Shown here: one piece after another, positions 7,643 through 15,719 of the stretch
How the letters are laid out: the number at the start of each line of letters is the position of its first letter
Position numbering within the stretch: position 1 is the first letter of the stretch
Assembly: GCA_035995885.1 (NCBI GenBank)
Contig: DASYKC010000114.1
Span: forward strand, 1-20,116
Length of the DNA stretch: 20,116 nucleotides
Direction: 5' to 3'
Origin: Schlegelella_A sp035995885
Lineage (GTDB): Bacteria > Pseudomonadota > Gammaproteobacteria > Burkholderiales > Burkholderiaceae_C
Notes under the pieces: generated by a model
Databases searched by the model: none
What the model was told of the DNA's origin: nothing
The model's input: the letters and a program-made list of their open reading frames with translations, nothing else
Position numbers and translations under genes: made by a program

Positions 7643-7891
7643 TCAGCGCAGGTCGAGCCAGACGGCGATCGAGAGACCGATGCCGACGACGTAGAGGAGC
7701 GCCGTGTTCCAGACGACGTACGGATAGAGCATCAGCGCCAGGCCGAGCCAGCGCGTGCGCGGCCGGCCGGCGCGGCGGCCGTGGACGTACGCGGCCAGGC
7801 CGAGCACGCCGAAGACAATGGCGCCGAGAATGTAGGCCGGGCTCGGCAAGGTCACGCCGAGCGTCTCGAGTGCGTTCAATTCCTCCTGCAT
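7643..7891 (-). CDS. Small conserved membrane protein
   Basis: This 82-residue protein has two predicted membrane helices, about 20-36 and 51-76, with a basic loop GRRAGRPRTRW between them, giving both ends the same side. The pattern PAYILGAIVFGVLGLAAYV, followed by LGLALMLYPYVVWNTALLYVVG, resembles short inner-membrane proteins found widely in proteobacteria and annotated as hypothetical; no function is known to me. The ATG at 7891 is preceded by GGAAGG at short spacing. It is divergent from the pilin-like gene, and the two annotated start codons share the palindrome GCATGC. The 176 bases between its stop and the secreted-protein start at 7466 contain no gene and no clear promoter. Confidence 0.75.
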   Translation of the reverse strand: MQEELNALETLGVTLPSPAYILGAIVFGVLGLAAYVHGRRAGRPRTRWLGLALMLYPYVVWNTALLYVVGIGLSIAVWLDLR

Positions 7892-8441
7892 GCGCCTTCC
7901 ATCGTTGCGTCGCCCACCTTACCGTCGATCGACGCGTCGTGCCGGCGCGGCCGGCTTTTCGCTGCTCGAGCTGATGGTCGTCGTCGCGATCATCGTCATC
8001 CTCGCCCTGATCGCGCTGCCCGGCATTCCCGACAAGGTGATCCGCGATCGCATCGTCGAGTCGGTCAAGCTCGTCGACATCGTCAAGCCGCCGATCGCCG
8101 CGGCGTGGGCGACGACGGGCAAGCTCCCGATCGACAACGCCGCCGCCGGCCTGCCGGCCGCCGACAAGATCGTCAACGAGTACATCAGCTCGGTCGCGGT
8201 CGAGTCGGGGGCGATCCAGGTGACCTTCGGCAACCGCGCCAACGGCGCGATCCAGGGCAAGGTGCTGAGCCTGCGCCCCGGCGTCGTCGAGGACGCCAGG
8301 ATCGTGCCGGTCTCGTGGGTCTGCGGCCATGCCGAGCCGCCCGGCAAGATGACGGCGCACGGCCTCGACAAGACCGACCTGCCGATCCGCTACCTGCCGC
8401 TCAACTGCCGCGCCGGCCCGAGCGCGTCGGCGCCGCCGTGA
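7890..8441 (+). CDS. Type IV pilin-like protein
   Basis: The 183-residue product has a short basic leader ending AAG, then the prepilin motif FSLLELMVVVAIIVILALIALP with Glu at mature position 5, so it should be cut and methylated by prepilin peptidase and anchored in the inner membrane before assembly. The C-terminal region shows VSWVCGHAEPPG and LPIRYLPLNCR, the two cysteines of the D-region disulfide loop seen in PilA-type pilins. The mature length of about 160 residues fits a major or minor pilin. The ATG at 7890 gives a 22-residue leader but has no Shine-Dalgarno; TTG at 7905 would give 17 residues. Its stop overlaps the GTG start of the SenA/EgtB-type gene. No pilus assembly genes are in the window, so its system is unknown. 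Confidence 0.85.
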   Translation: MRLPSLRRPPYRRSTRRAGAAGFSLLELMVVVAIIVILALIALPGIPDKVIRDRIVESVKLVDIVKPPIAAAWATTGKLPIDNAAAGLPAADKIVNEYISSVAVESGAIQVTFGNRANGAIQGKVLSLRPGVVEDARIVPVSWVCGHAEPPGKMTAHGLDKTDLPIRYLPLNCRAGPSASAPP

Positions 8442-9697
8442 TCGAGCTCGACGCCTCGGGCCTCGACAGCGCGAGCCTGCGCTCGGCCGGCAAGGAGCTG
8501 CTCTCGCTCGCCCTCATCGACGCACGCAACCACACGCTGCGCTGGGCGAGCGCGCTCGAGGCCGCGGCCGACGGCCGGGCGCTCGTCCTGCCCGGCGACC
8601 TCGCGCCGGCGCTCGCCGCCGAGCTCGATCTGCCGCTCTGGACGCTCGGCCACATCGGCTGGTTCCAGGAATACTGGATCGCCCGCAACGTGCAGCGAAC
8701 GCGCGGCGAGCGCGCCGATCCGACGCACCCGCGCCTGGCGTCGATCCTGCCCGGCGCCGACGCGTGGTACGACACCGCGACGGTCGACCGGCCGCGCCGG
8801 CGCGCTCTCGCCGGCGGCGAGCTGCCCGACCTGCAGGCGACACGCTCGTACCTCGTCGAGACGCTCGAGACGACGCTCGAGCTGCTCGCCGGCATCGGCG
8901 TCGAGGACGACGCCGCGCTCTACTTCCATCGCCTCGCCCTGTTTCACGAGGAGATGCACGCCGAGGCATTCGCCGTCCTGGCGCAGTCGCTCGGCATCGA
9001 CGACAAGGCCGGCCTCGTGCCGCGCGTCGTGACCCGGCCGGCGCGGCCGCCGCTGCTCTTTCCGGCGACGCGCTGGCTGCTCGGCTCGAGCGGCGCCGGC
9101 TTTCGCTTCGACAACGAGGCCGAGCCGCATCCGGTCGACGTGCCCGAGTTCGAGATCGACGCGCAGGCGGTCACCTGGGCGCAGTACGGCGAGTTCGTCG
9201 AGGACGGCGGCTACGACGAGCGTGCCCACTGGAGCGAGGCGGGCTGGGACTGGCTGCAGCGCGAAGGGCGGCGCACGCCGCGCCATGTCGACCAGATGCG
9301 CCACGGCGTGCTGCAGCGGCGCTTCGGCGTGCTCACGCGGGTGGCGGCGTCGCATCCTGCGGTGCATGTCAGCTGGCACGAGGCCGACGCCTGGTGCCGC
9401 TGGGCCGGGCGGCGCCTGCCGGGCGAGGTCGAGTGGGAAGCGGCGGCGCACCAGGGCGCGACGCGCGGCTTTCGCTGGGGCGAGGTGCACGAGTGGACGG
9501 CGACAACATTCCGGCCGTATCCGGGGTTCGTCGCCGGCCCGTGGCGCGACTACTCGCAGGCCGCGTTCGGCGCGCACAAGGTGCTGCGCGGCGCCTCCTT
9601 CGCGACCCGGCCGAGCCTGCACGGCGCGCGCCTGCGCGGCTTCGAGCGACCCGAGCGCGACGACGGCTTCTTCGGCTTCCGAAGCTGCGCGGTGTAG
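8438..9697 (+). CDS. senA: SenA/EgtB-family sulfoxide or selenoxide synthase (putative selenoneine synthase)
   Basis: This 419-residue enzyme combines an N-terminal DinB-like domain and a C-terminal formylglycine-generating/sulfatase-modifying-factor fold. Three histidines for the non-heme iron are visible: His72 in LGHIGWFQEYW, and His170 and His174 in HEEMHAE. The catalytic domain starts near residue 205 with WLLGSSGAGFRFDNEAEPHP and has VSWHEADAWCRWAGRRLPGE, VHEW at 350-353 and VLRGASF at 382-388. EgtB joins a sulfur donor to trimethylhistidine (ergothioneine); SenA joins a selenosugar to it (selenoneine). The LGHIGWFQEYWIARN form looks closer to the SenA group of betaproteobacteria than to mycobacterial EgtB, so the symbol is provisional. 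Neither senB/senC nor egtD is in the window. The GTG start at 8438 forms a GTGA overlap with the pilin stop. Confidence 0.85.
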   Translation: MIELDASGLDSASLRSAGKELLSLALIDARNHTLRWASALEAAADGRALVLPGDLAPALAAELDLPLWTLGHIGWFQEYWIARNVQRTRGERADPTHPRLASILPGADAWYDTATVDRPRRRALAGGELPDLQATRSYLVETLETTLELLAGIGVEDDAALYFHRLALFHEEMHAEAFAVLAQSLGIDDKAGLVPRVVTRPARPPLLFPATRWLLGSSGAGFRFDNEAEPHPVDVPEFEIDAQAVTWAQYGEFVEDGGYDERAHWSEAGWDWLQREGRRTPRHVDQMRHGVLQRRFGVLTRVAASHPAVHVSWHEADAWCRWAGRRLPGEVEWEAAAHQGATRGFRWGEVHEWTATTFRPYPGFVAGPWRDYSQAAFGAHKVLRGASFATRPSLHGARLRGFERPERDDGFFGFRSCAV

Positions 9698-9775
9698 CGG
9701 CGACGCCGGCGCAGCGGCGGCGAGTGCCGCATTAGGGAAACCCATCCTTGCGATGCCTCCTGCCCCTCGAACAAT

Positions 9776-9789
9776 GGGTCGAACGACCC
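9776..9789. promoter_or_regulatory. Perfect dyad upstream of the hydroxylase operon
   Basis: GGGTCG-AA-CGACCC is a perfect inverted repeat with six-base arms in the 154-base gap before the small-subunit gene. Its size and position 62 bases before the start codon suit an operator. No regulator is known to bind it. A weak sigma-70-like pair (TTGCGA near 9749 and AACAAT near 9770) lies just upstream, so the dyad would sit around the transcription start; that pair is not convincing alone. Confidence 0.4.
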
Positions 9790-9797
9790 CTCTCGCG

Positions 9798-9822
9798 GCG
9801 GCGTCACATTCCTGACGTCCGC
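9798..9822 (+). promoter_or_regulatory. Leader hairpin before the hydroxylase operon
   Basis: GCGGCGTCA at 9798-9806 pairs with TGACG-T-CCGC at 9813-9822 around the loop CATTCC, giving nine pairs with one bulged T. No T-run follows, so it is not a standard intrinsic terminator for the gene ending at 9697. It could be a second operator or an mRNA structure 30 bases before the start codon. Confidence 0.35.
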
Positions 9823-9851
9823 CTCGCGAAACATCCCAGCAGGAGACCGGC

Positions 9852-10331
<480 letters not shown>

Positions 10332-10342
10332 AGGAGCAGAGC

Positions 10343-12724
10343 ATGGGCAACATGAACGAAGCCGTCGACCTGAGCAAGAGCCCGATCGGGCAAAGCATCC
10401 GCCGGCGCGAAGACCGCCGCTTCATCACCGGCGCCGCCAACTACACCGACGACGTCGTCCTGCAAGGGCAGACCTTCGGCGTCTTCCTGCGCAGCCCGCA
10501 CGCGCACGCGCGCATCCGCTCGATCGACCTCGCCGCCGCGAAGGCGGCGCCGGGCGTGCTCGACATCATCACCGGCGCCGACCTCGCCGACGCCAAGGTC
10601 GGCGGCCTGCCGTGCGGCTGGCTGATCCACAGCAAGGACGGCTCGCCGATGAAGGAGCCCGCGCATCCGGTGCTGGCGCAGGGCAAGGTGCGCCACGTCG
10701 GCGACCAGGTCGCGCTCATCGTCGCCGAGACGCTGCTGCAGGCCAAGGACGCGGCCGAGCTCGTCGTCGTCGACTACGACGAGCTGCCGGCGGTGATCGA
10801 CATCAGCGCCGCCAGCTCGATCGGCTCCGCGGTGCACGACGAGGTGCCCGACAACACCTGCTACGACTGGGGCCACGGCGACAAGGGCGCGGTCGACGCG
10901 GCGTTCGCCAAGGCGGCGCACGTCACCAAGCTCTCGTTCGTCAACAACCGGCTGATCCCGAACGCGATCGAGCCGCGCGCCGCCAATGCCAGCTACAACC
11001 GAAGCGACGAGAGCTACACGCTCTACGTCGCCAACCAGAACCCGCACGTCGAGCGGCTGCTGATGTGCGCCTTCGTGCTGGGCCTGCCCGAATCGAAGGT
11101 GCGCGTGATCGCGCCCGACGTCGGCGGCGGCTTCGGCTCGAAGATCTTCCTCTATCCGGAAGACGTCGCCCTGGTCTGGGCGAGCAAGCGCGTCGGCCGG
11201 CCGATCAAGTGGACGGCCGAGCGCAGCGAATCCTTCCTCACCGACGCGCACGGCCGCGACCACGTCACGACGGCCGAGATGGCGATGGACGGCAACGGCA
11301 ACTTCCTGGCGCTGCGCGTCAAGACGATCGCCAACATGGGCGCGTACCTCTCGACCTTCGCGTCGGCAGTGCCGACGATCCTCTACGCGACGCTGCTCGC
11401 CGGCCAGTACAAGACGGCGGCGATCTACGCCGAGGTCAAGGCGGTGTTCACCAACACCGCGCCGGTCGACGCCTACCGCGGCGCCGGCCGGCCCGAGGCG
11501 ACCTATGTCGTCGAGCGCATCGTCGAGCAGGCGGCGCGCGACATGAAGATGGATCCGGCCGAGATCCGGCGCCGCAACTTCATCACCACCTTCCCGTACG
11601 CGACGCCGGTCGGCCTGACCTACGACGTCGGCGGCTACGGCGCCCACCTCGAGAAGGCGATGGAGATGGCCGACGTCGCCGGCTTCGCGGCGAGGAAGGC
11701 CGCATCCGCGGCGAAGGGCAAGAAGCGCGGTCTCGGCTACGCCTGCTACATCGAGGCCTGCGGCATCGCGCCGTCGAACATCGCCGGCGCGCTCGGTGCG
11801 CGCGCCGGGCTGTTCGAGGCCGGCGAGGTGCGCGTCCACCCGACCGGCACGGTCACCGTCTTCACCGGCTCGCACAGCCACGGCCAGGGCCACGAGACGA
11901 CGTTCGCGCAGGTCGTCGCGGCGCGCCTCGGCATCCCGGTCGGCAACGTCGAGATCGTCCACGGCGACACCGGCCGGGTGCCGTTCGGCATGGGCACCTA
12001 CGGCAGCCGCTCGCTCGCCGTCGGCGGCACGGCGATCGTCAAGGCGGTCGACAAGGTGATCGCCAAGGGCAAGAAGATTGCCGCCCACCTGCTCGAGGCG
12101 GCCGACACCGACATCGAGTTCGAGAACGGCGAGTTCAAGGTTGCCGGCACCGACAAGAAGATCGCCTGGGGCAACGTCACGCTCACCGCCTACGTGCCGC
12201 ACAACTTCCCGCTCGACAAGCTCGAGCCGGGGCTGAACGAGAACGCGTTCTACGACCCGACCAACTTCACCTATCCGGCCGGCACCTACATCTGCGAGGT
12301 CGAGGTCGACAGCGACACCGGCAAGGTCAAGATCGAGCAGTTCGTCGCCGTCGACGACTTCGGCAACATCGTCAACCCGATGATCGTCGAGGGCCAGGTC
12401 CACGGCGGCATCGCCCAGGGGCTCGGCCAGGCGATGATGGAAGCCTGCTGCTACGACCTGCAGTCGGGCCAGCTCGTCTCGGGCTCGTACATGGACTACG
12501 CGATGCCGCGCGCGATCGACATCCCGAGCTTCAAGGTCGCGACGACGAACACGCCGTGCAGCCACAACCCGCTCGGCGTCAAGGGCTGCGGCGAGGCCGG
12601 CGCGATCGGCTCGCCGCCGGCCTACATGAACGCGTTGACCGATGCGCTCGGCATCGTCGACCTGGCGATGCCGGCGACGCCGGAACGCGTCTGGCGCGCC
12701 GCCAACGGCATGCCCGCCGCCTGA
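10343..12724 (+). CDS. Form II molybdenum hydroxylase large subunit (CoxL-like, xanthine dehydrogenase family)
   Basis: The 793-residue protein has the full family layout: an N-terminal a/b hammerhead domain beginning SIRRREDRRFITGAANYTDD, then the Moco-binding domains with DVGGGFGSK, and SHSHGQGHETTFAQ. The active-site loop is AYRGAGR at 377-383. True CO dehydrogenases (form I) have AYRCSFR with the copper-binding cysteine, so this is a form II enzyme. The catalytic base is Glu751 in GCGEAGAIGSPPA. Form II enzymes hydroxylate varied substrates such as aromatic heterocycles, purines or aldehydes; the substrate here is not readable. The S-L-M gene order also fits form II. The ATG at 10343 is preceded by AAGGAG. 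Moco type (cytosine dinucleotide in the family) is inferred. Confidence 0.95.
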   Translation: MGNMNEAVDLSKSPIGQSIRRREDRRFITGAANYTDDVVLQGQTFGVFLRSPHAHARIRSIDLAAAKAAPGVLDIITGADLADAKVGGLPCGWLIHSKDGSPMKEPAHPVLAQGKVRHVGDQVALIVAETLLQAKDAAELVVVDYDELPAVIDISAASSIGSAVHDEVPDNTCYDWGHGDKGAVDAAFAKAAHVTKLSFVNNRLIPNAIEPRAANASYNRSDESYTLYVANQNPHVERLLMCAFVLGLPESKVRVIAPDVGGGFGSKIFLYPEDVALVWASKRVGRPIKWTAERSESFLTDAHGRDHVTTAEMAMDGNGNFLALRVKTIANMGAYLSTFASAVPTILYATLLAGQYKTAAIYAEVKAVFTNTAPVDAYRGAGRPEATYVVERIVEQAARDMKMDPAEIRRRNFITTFPYATPVGLTYDVGGYGAHLEKAMEMADVAGFAARKAASAAKGKKRGLGYACYIEACGIAPSNIAGALGARAGLFEAGEVRVHPTGTVTVFTGSHSHGQGHETTFAQVVAARLGIPVGNVEIVHGDTGRVPFGMGTYGSRSLAVGGTAIVKAVDKVIAKGKKIAAHLLEAADTDIEFENGEFKVAGTDKKIAWGNVTLTAYVPHNFPLDKLEPGLNENAFYDPTNFTYPAGTYICEVEVDSDTGKVKIEQFVAVDDFGNIVNPMIVEGQVHGGIAQGLGQAMMEACCYDLQSGQLVSGSYMDYAMPRAIDIPSFKVATTNTPCSHNPLGVKGCGEAGAIGSPPAYMNALTDALGIVDLAMPATPERVWRAANGMPAA

Positions 12725-12739
12725 AGCAAGGAGAACACG

Positions 12740-13537
12740 ATGTACGCATTCGACTACCAGCGGCCGACCAGCCGCGATGCCGCCAAGAGCGCCGCCACTG
12801 GCGGCGATACCCGTTACCTCGCCGGCGGCCAGAGCCTGATCCAGGCGATGCGGCTGCGCCTGTCGCAGTCCGAGCGCCTGGTCGACCTCGGCGCGGTCGC
12901 CGACCTGAAGGCGATCACGGCCGACGCCAATGGCGTCACGATCGGCGCGATGGCGACGCACGCCGCCGTCGGCTCGAACGCCGATGTCAGGCGTGTCGCG
13001 CCGGCGATCGCCGAACTCGCCGGCGGCATCGGCGATCCGATGGTTCGCAACATGGGAACGATCGGCGGCTCGATCGCCAACGCCGACCCGGCGGCGTGCT
13101 ATCCGGCCGGCGTCCTCGCGTTCAATGCGACGATCCACACCGACCGGCGCACCATCGCCGCCGACGATTTCTTCACCGGCCTGTGGGAGACGGCGCTGCA
13201 GCCGGGCGAGCTGATCACCGCGGTCGCCTTCCCCGCGGCGCAGAAGGCGGCCTACGTCAAGTACAAGCAGCCGGCGTCGCGCTTCGCGCTGATCGGCGTC
13301 TGCGTCACCCAGACCGCGGCCGGCGTCCGCGTCGGCGTCACCGGCGCCAAGGGCCACGCGTTTCGCGCCACCGAGATCGAGAACGCGCTCGCCAAGAGCT
13401 TCACGCCCGAGGCGGCCAAGGCCGTGAAGATGTCGACCAGCGGCATCAACGCCGACCTGCACGGCTCGGCCGAGTACCGCGCCGCGATGATCAGCGTCAT
13501 CGCCTCGCGCGCGGTCGCGGCAGCGCTCGCGCGCTGA
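12740..13537 (+). CDS. Molybdenum hydroxylase FAD-binding medium subunit (CoxM-type)
   Basis: The 265-residue flavoprotein has the two FAD pyrophosphate-binding motifs of the vanillyl-alcohol-oxidase fold: AGGQSL at 28-33 and TIGGSIANADPAA from 107. A C-terminal CO-dehydrogenase flavoprotein domain with YVKYKQPASRFALIGV follows. It accepts electrons from the small subunit clusters and passes them to a quinone or another acceptor. The length is slightly below the usual 280-290 residues but no motif is missing. ATG at 12740 follows AAGGAG, 15 bases after the large-subunit stop, so the three subunits share one transcript. Confidence 0.95.
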   Translation: MYAFDYQRPTSRDAAKSAATGGDTRYLAGGQSLIQAMRLRLSQSERLVDLGAVADLKAITADANGVTIGAMATHAAVGSNADVRRVAPAIAELAGGIGDPMVRNMGTIGGSIANADPAACYPAGVLAFNATIHTDRRTIAADDFFTGLWETALQPGELITAVAFPAAQKAAYVKYKQPASRFALIGVCVTQTAAGVRVGVTGAKGHAFRATEIENALAKSFTPEAAKAVKMSTSGINADLHGSAEYRAAMISVIASRAVAAALAR

Positions 13538-13552
13538 GGCGTCCGGATCCGG

Positions 13553-13575
13553 CCGGCGCCCTTCGCGGGCGCCGG
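13553..13575 (+). terminator. Strong hairpin between medium subunit and coxD-type gene
   Basis: CCGGCGCCC at 13553-13561 and GGGCGCCGG at 13567-13575 form a perfect nine-base-pair GC stem with loop TTCGC. No T-run follows (GGTTAGGATG), and the next gene starts 13 bases later with AGGA inside that spacer. It may act as an mRNA stabiliser or attenuator that lowers expression of the accessory genes relative to the subunits, and need not be a full terminator. Confidence 0.5.
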
Positions 13576-13588
13576 TTAGGATGATTCG

Positions 13589-14554
13589 ATGATGAGTCCC
13601 GCTCCTGTCGTGCCGACGTCGGTCGACGACGTCATCGCCGCGCTCGCCGCCGAGAGCTACGTCGCCGACCGCCGCCTCGCGACCTCGGTCTTCCTCGCCC
13701 TGACGCTCAGGCGCCCGCTCTTCGTCGAGGGCGAGCCCGGCGTCGGCAAGACCGAGCTCGCCAAGGCGCTGGCGCGGGCGCTGCAGGCGCTGCTCCTGCG
13801 CGTCCAGTGCTACGAGGGCCTCGACGTCGCCCAGACGGCGTACGAGTGGAACGTCGCGCGCCAGATGATGGAGATCCGCCTCGCCGAGGCGGCGCACGAC
13901 GTCGGCGACGCCGCCTCGCGCGAGCGCCTGGCGAAGAGCCTCTATTCACGCTCGATGCTGATCGAGCGGCCGCTGCTGCAGGCGCTGACGCAGGCGCATT
14001 CGCCGGTCCTCCTGATCGACGAGCTCGACCGCGCCGACGAGCCCTTCGACGCCTTCCTGCTCGAGGTGCTGGCCGAGAACCAGTTGACGATTCCCGAGCT
14101 CGGCACCGTCAAGTCCGCGCCCGGCGCGGCGCCGATCGTCGTCATCACGAGCAACCGCACGCGCGAGATCCACGACGCGCTCAAGCGCCGCTGCCTCTAC
14201 CACTGGGTCGACTACCCCGACCTCGAGCGCGAGCTCGAGATCGTCCGCATCCGCGCCCCGGGCGCGCCGGAGCGGCTCGCCGCCCAGGTCGTCGCCTTCG
14301 TGCAGCGCATGCGAACGCTCGATCTCTTCAAGGCGCCCGGAATCGCCGAGACGATCGACTGGAGCAATGCGCTGGTCGCGCTGAACGCGCTCAGCCTGGC
14401 GCCCGACAACGTCCGCGACACCCTCGGCGTTCTCCTCAAGCACCGCGACGACATCGCCAAGATGCAGGGCGGCGACGTCACCCAGCTGCTCGCCGAGCTG
14501 CAGGCGACGGCGCGCGGCGAGGCGCCGCGGGCGGCGCCCGCCGATGCTCGCTGA
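13589..14554 (+). CDS. MoxR-family AAA+ ATPase (CoxD-type)
   Basis: This 321-residue ATPase shows the Walker A motif GEPGVGKTELAKAL with Lys54, the Walker B motif LLIDELDRADEPF with Asp144-Glu145, a sensor 1 segment IVVITSNRTREIHDALKRR, and the MoxR-typical LYHWVDYP. MoxR ATPases work with VWA-domain partners as chaperones that mature or load cofactors into metalloenzymes. CoxD of Oligotropha is needed to build the CuSMo centre of CO dehydrogenase. In a form II operon the exact job is less clear, but Moco sulfuration or enzyme assembly is likely. ATG at 13589 (a second ATG follows at once) is preceded by AGGA. The stop overlaps the CoxE-type start by 11 bases, pairing it with its VWA partner. 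Confidence 0.93.
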   Translation: MMSPAPVVPTSVDDVIAALAAESYVADRRLATSVFLALTLRRPLFVEGEPGVGKTELAKALARALQALLLRVQCYEGLDVAQTAYEWNVARQMMEIRLAEAAHDVGDAASRERLAKSLYSRSMLIERPLLQALTQAHSPVLLIDELDRADEPFDAFLLEVLAENQLTIPELGTVKSAPGAAPIVVITSNRTREIHDALKRRCLYHWVDYPDLERELEIVRIRAPGAPERLAAQVVAFVQRMRTLDLFKAPGIAETIDWSNALVALNALSLAPDNVRDTLGVLLKHRDDIAKMQGGDVTQLLAELQATARGEAPRAAPADAR

Positions 14555-15707
14555 CAACGTCGTCCACTTCGCGCGCGTCCTGCGCAGCGCCGGCCTCGCC
14601 GTCGGCCCCGATCGTGTGCTCGCCGCGCTCGAGGCGATCGAGGCCGTCGGCCTGGCGCGCCGCGACGACGTCCACGCCGCGCTGTCGGCGGTGATGATCG
14701 ACCGGCACGAGCAGCAGGCGCTCTTCGACGACGCCTTCGCCGCGTTCTGGCGCGACCCGAAGCTCCTCGAGCGATTGATGGCCGAGCTGCTGCCGAAGAT
14801 CAGCGGCCGCGGCGACCGCGCCAACAAGCCGCGCTCGCACCGGCTCGCCGACGCCCTCGCACCGTCGGCGCTGGCCGCCACGCCGCGGCCGGAGCCGCGG
14901 CTCGACGAGCAGATCGAGTTCGAGACCAGCTTCGCTTTCTCCGACCGCGAGCGCCTGCAGCGCGCCGACTTCGAATCGATGACCGCGGCCGAGTTCGAGC
15001 TCGCCAAGAAGCTCGCCGAGGAGGTGCCGCTGCCCTTCGCGCCGGTGCGAAGGCGCCGCCACGAAGCGAGCGCGCGCGGCCGCATCGACCTGCGCGCGAC
15101 CATGCTGGCGATGGCGCGCCAGCCGGAGACACTGGTGCCCCGCTTCAGCCGGCCGCGGAGCGAGCTGCCGACGATCGTCGTCCTGCTCGACGTCTCGGGC
15201 TCGATGGACCGCTACGCACGGCTGATGCTGCACTACGTCCACGGCCTGACGCGGCGCTATCTCAAGGTCCACACGCTCACCTTCGGCACGCGGCTCACCA
15301 ACATCACGCGCGCGCTGCGCCACCGCGACCCCGACCTCGCCCTCGAGATGGCGAGCGCGCAGGTGCAGGACTGGAAGGGCGGCACGCGCATCGCCTCGTG
15401 CCTCGACGACTTCAACCGGCACTGGGCGCGGCGCCTGCTCGGCGCCAACGCCGCGCTCCTCCTCGTCAGCGACGGCCTCGACCGCGACGAGCACGGCGAG
15501 CTGACGCGCGCGGCGCAGCAGCTGCGCCTGTTCGCGCGCCAGATCGTCTGGCTCAACCCCTTGCTGCGCTTCGACCGCTTCGAGCCGCGTGCCGGCGGCG
15601 TGCGCGCACTGCTGCCGTACGTCGACCGCTTCCTGCCGGTCCACAACCTGGCGAGCCTCGCGGACCTGGCGACGGCGCTGCGGTCGACGCCGAGCGCACG
15701 CCGGTAG
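14544..15707 (+). CDS. VWA domain protein (CoxE-type)
   Basis: The 387-residue protein has an N-terminal helical region (VVHFARVLRSAGLAVGPDRV) typical of the CoxE/YehP group and a C-terminal von Willebrand A domain from about 205. The MIDAS metal site is complete: Asp216, Ser218 and Ser220 in DVSGSMD, Thr281 in GGTRIASCL, and Asp310 in LVSDGLD. VWA proteins partner MoxR ATPases in metalloenzyme maturation, here presumably of the hydroxylase encoded upstream. The conserved segment LKVHTLTFGTRLTNITRAL is also family-typical. It is translationally coupled to the ATPase by an 11-base overlap, and its stop precedes the CoxG-type gene by 12 bases. Confidence 0.92.
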   Translation: MLADNVVHFARVLRSAGLAVGPDRVLAALEAIEAVGLARRDDVHAALSAVMIDRHEQQALFDDAFAAFWRDPKLLERLMAELLPKISGRGDRANKPRSHRLADALAPSALAATPRPEPRLDEQIEFETSFAFSDRERLQRADFESMTAAEFELAKKLAEEVPLPFAPVRRRRHEASARGRIDLRATMLAMARQPETLVPRFSRPRSELPTIVVLLDVSGSMDRYARLMLHYVHGLTRRYLKVHTLTFGTRLTNITRALRHRDPDLALEMASAQVQDWKGGTRIASCLDDFNRHWARRLLGANAALLLVSDGLDRDEHGELTRAAQQLRLFARQIVWLNPLLRFDRFEPRAGGVRALLPYVDRFLPVHNLASLADLATALRSTPSARR

Positions 15708-15719
15708 CAGAATGCGGCG

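Noticed and set aside
9731..9751. Possible sigma-54 promoter (GGGAAACCCATCCTTGC)
   Set aside because: The distance between the GG and GC elements is 12 or 13 bases, not the required 10.
10343..12724. Aerobic CO dehydrogenase catalytic subunit (CoxL form I)
   Set aside because: The active-site loop is AYRGAGR and lacks the copper-binding Cys of AYRCSFR. Gene order is S-L-M, unlike the M-S-L of form I.
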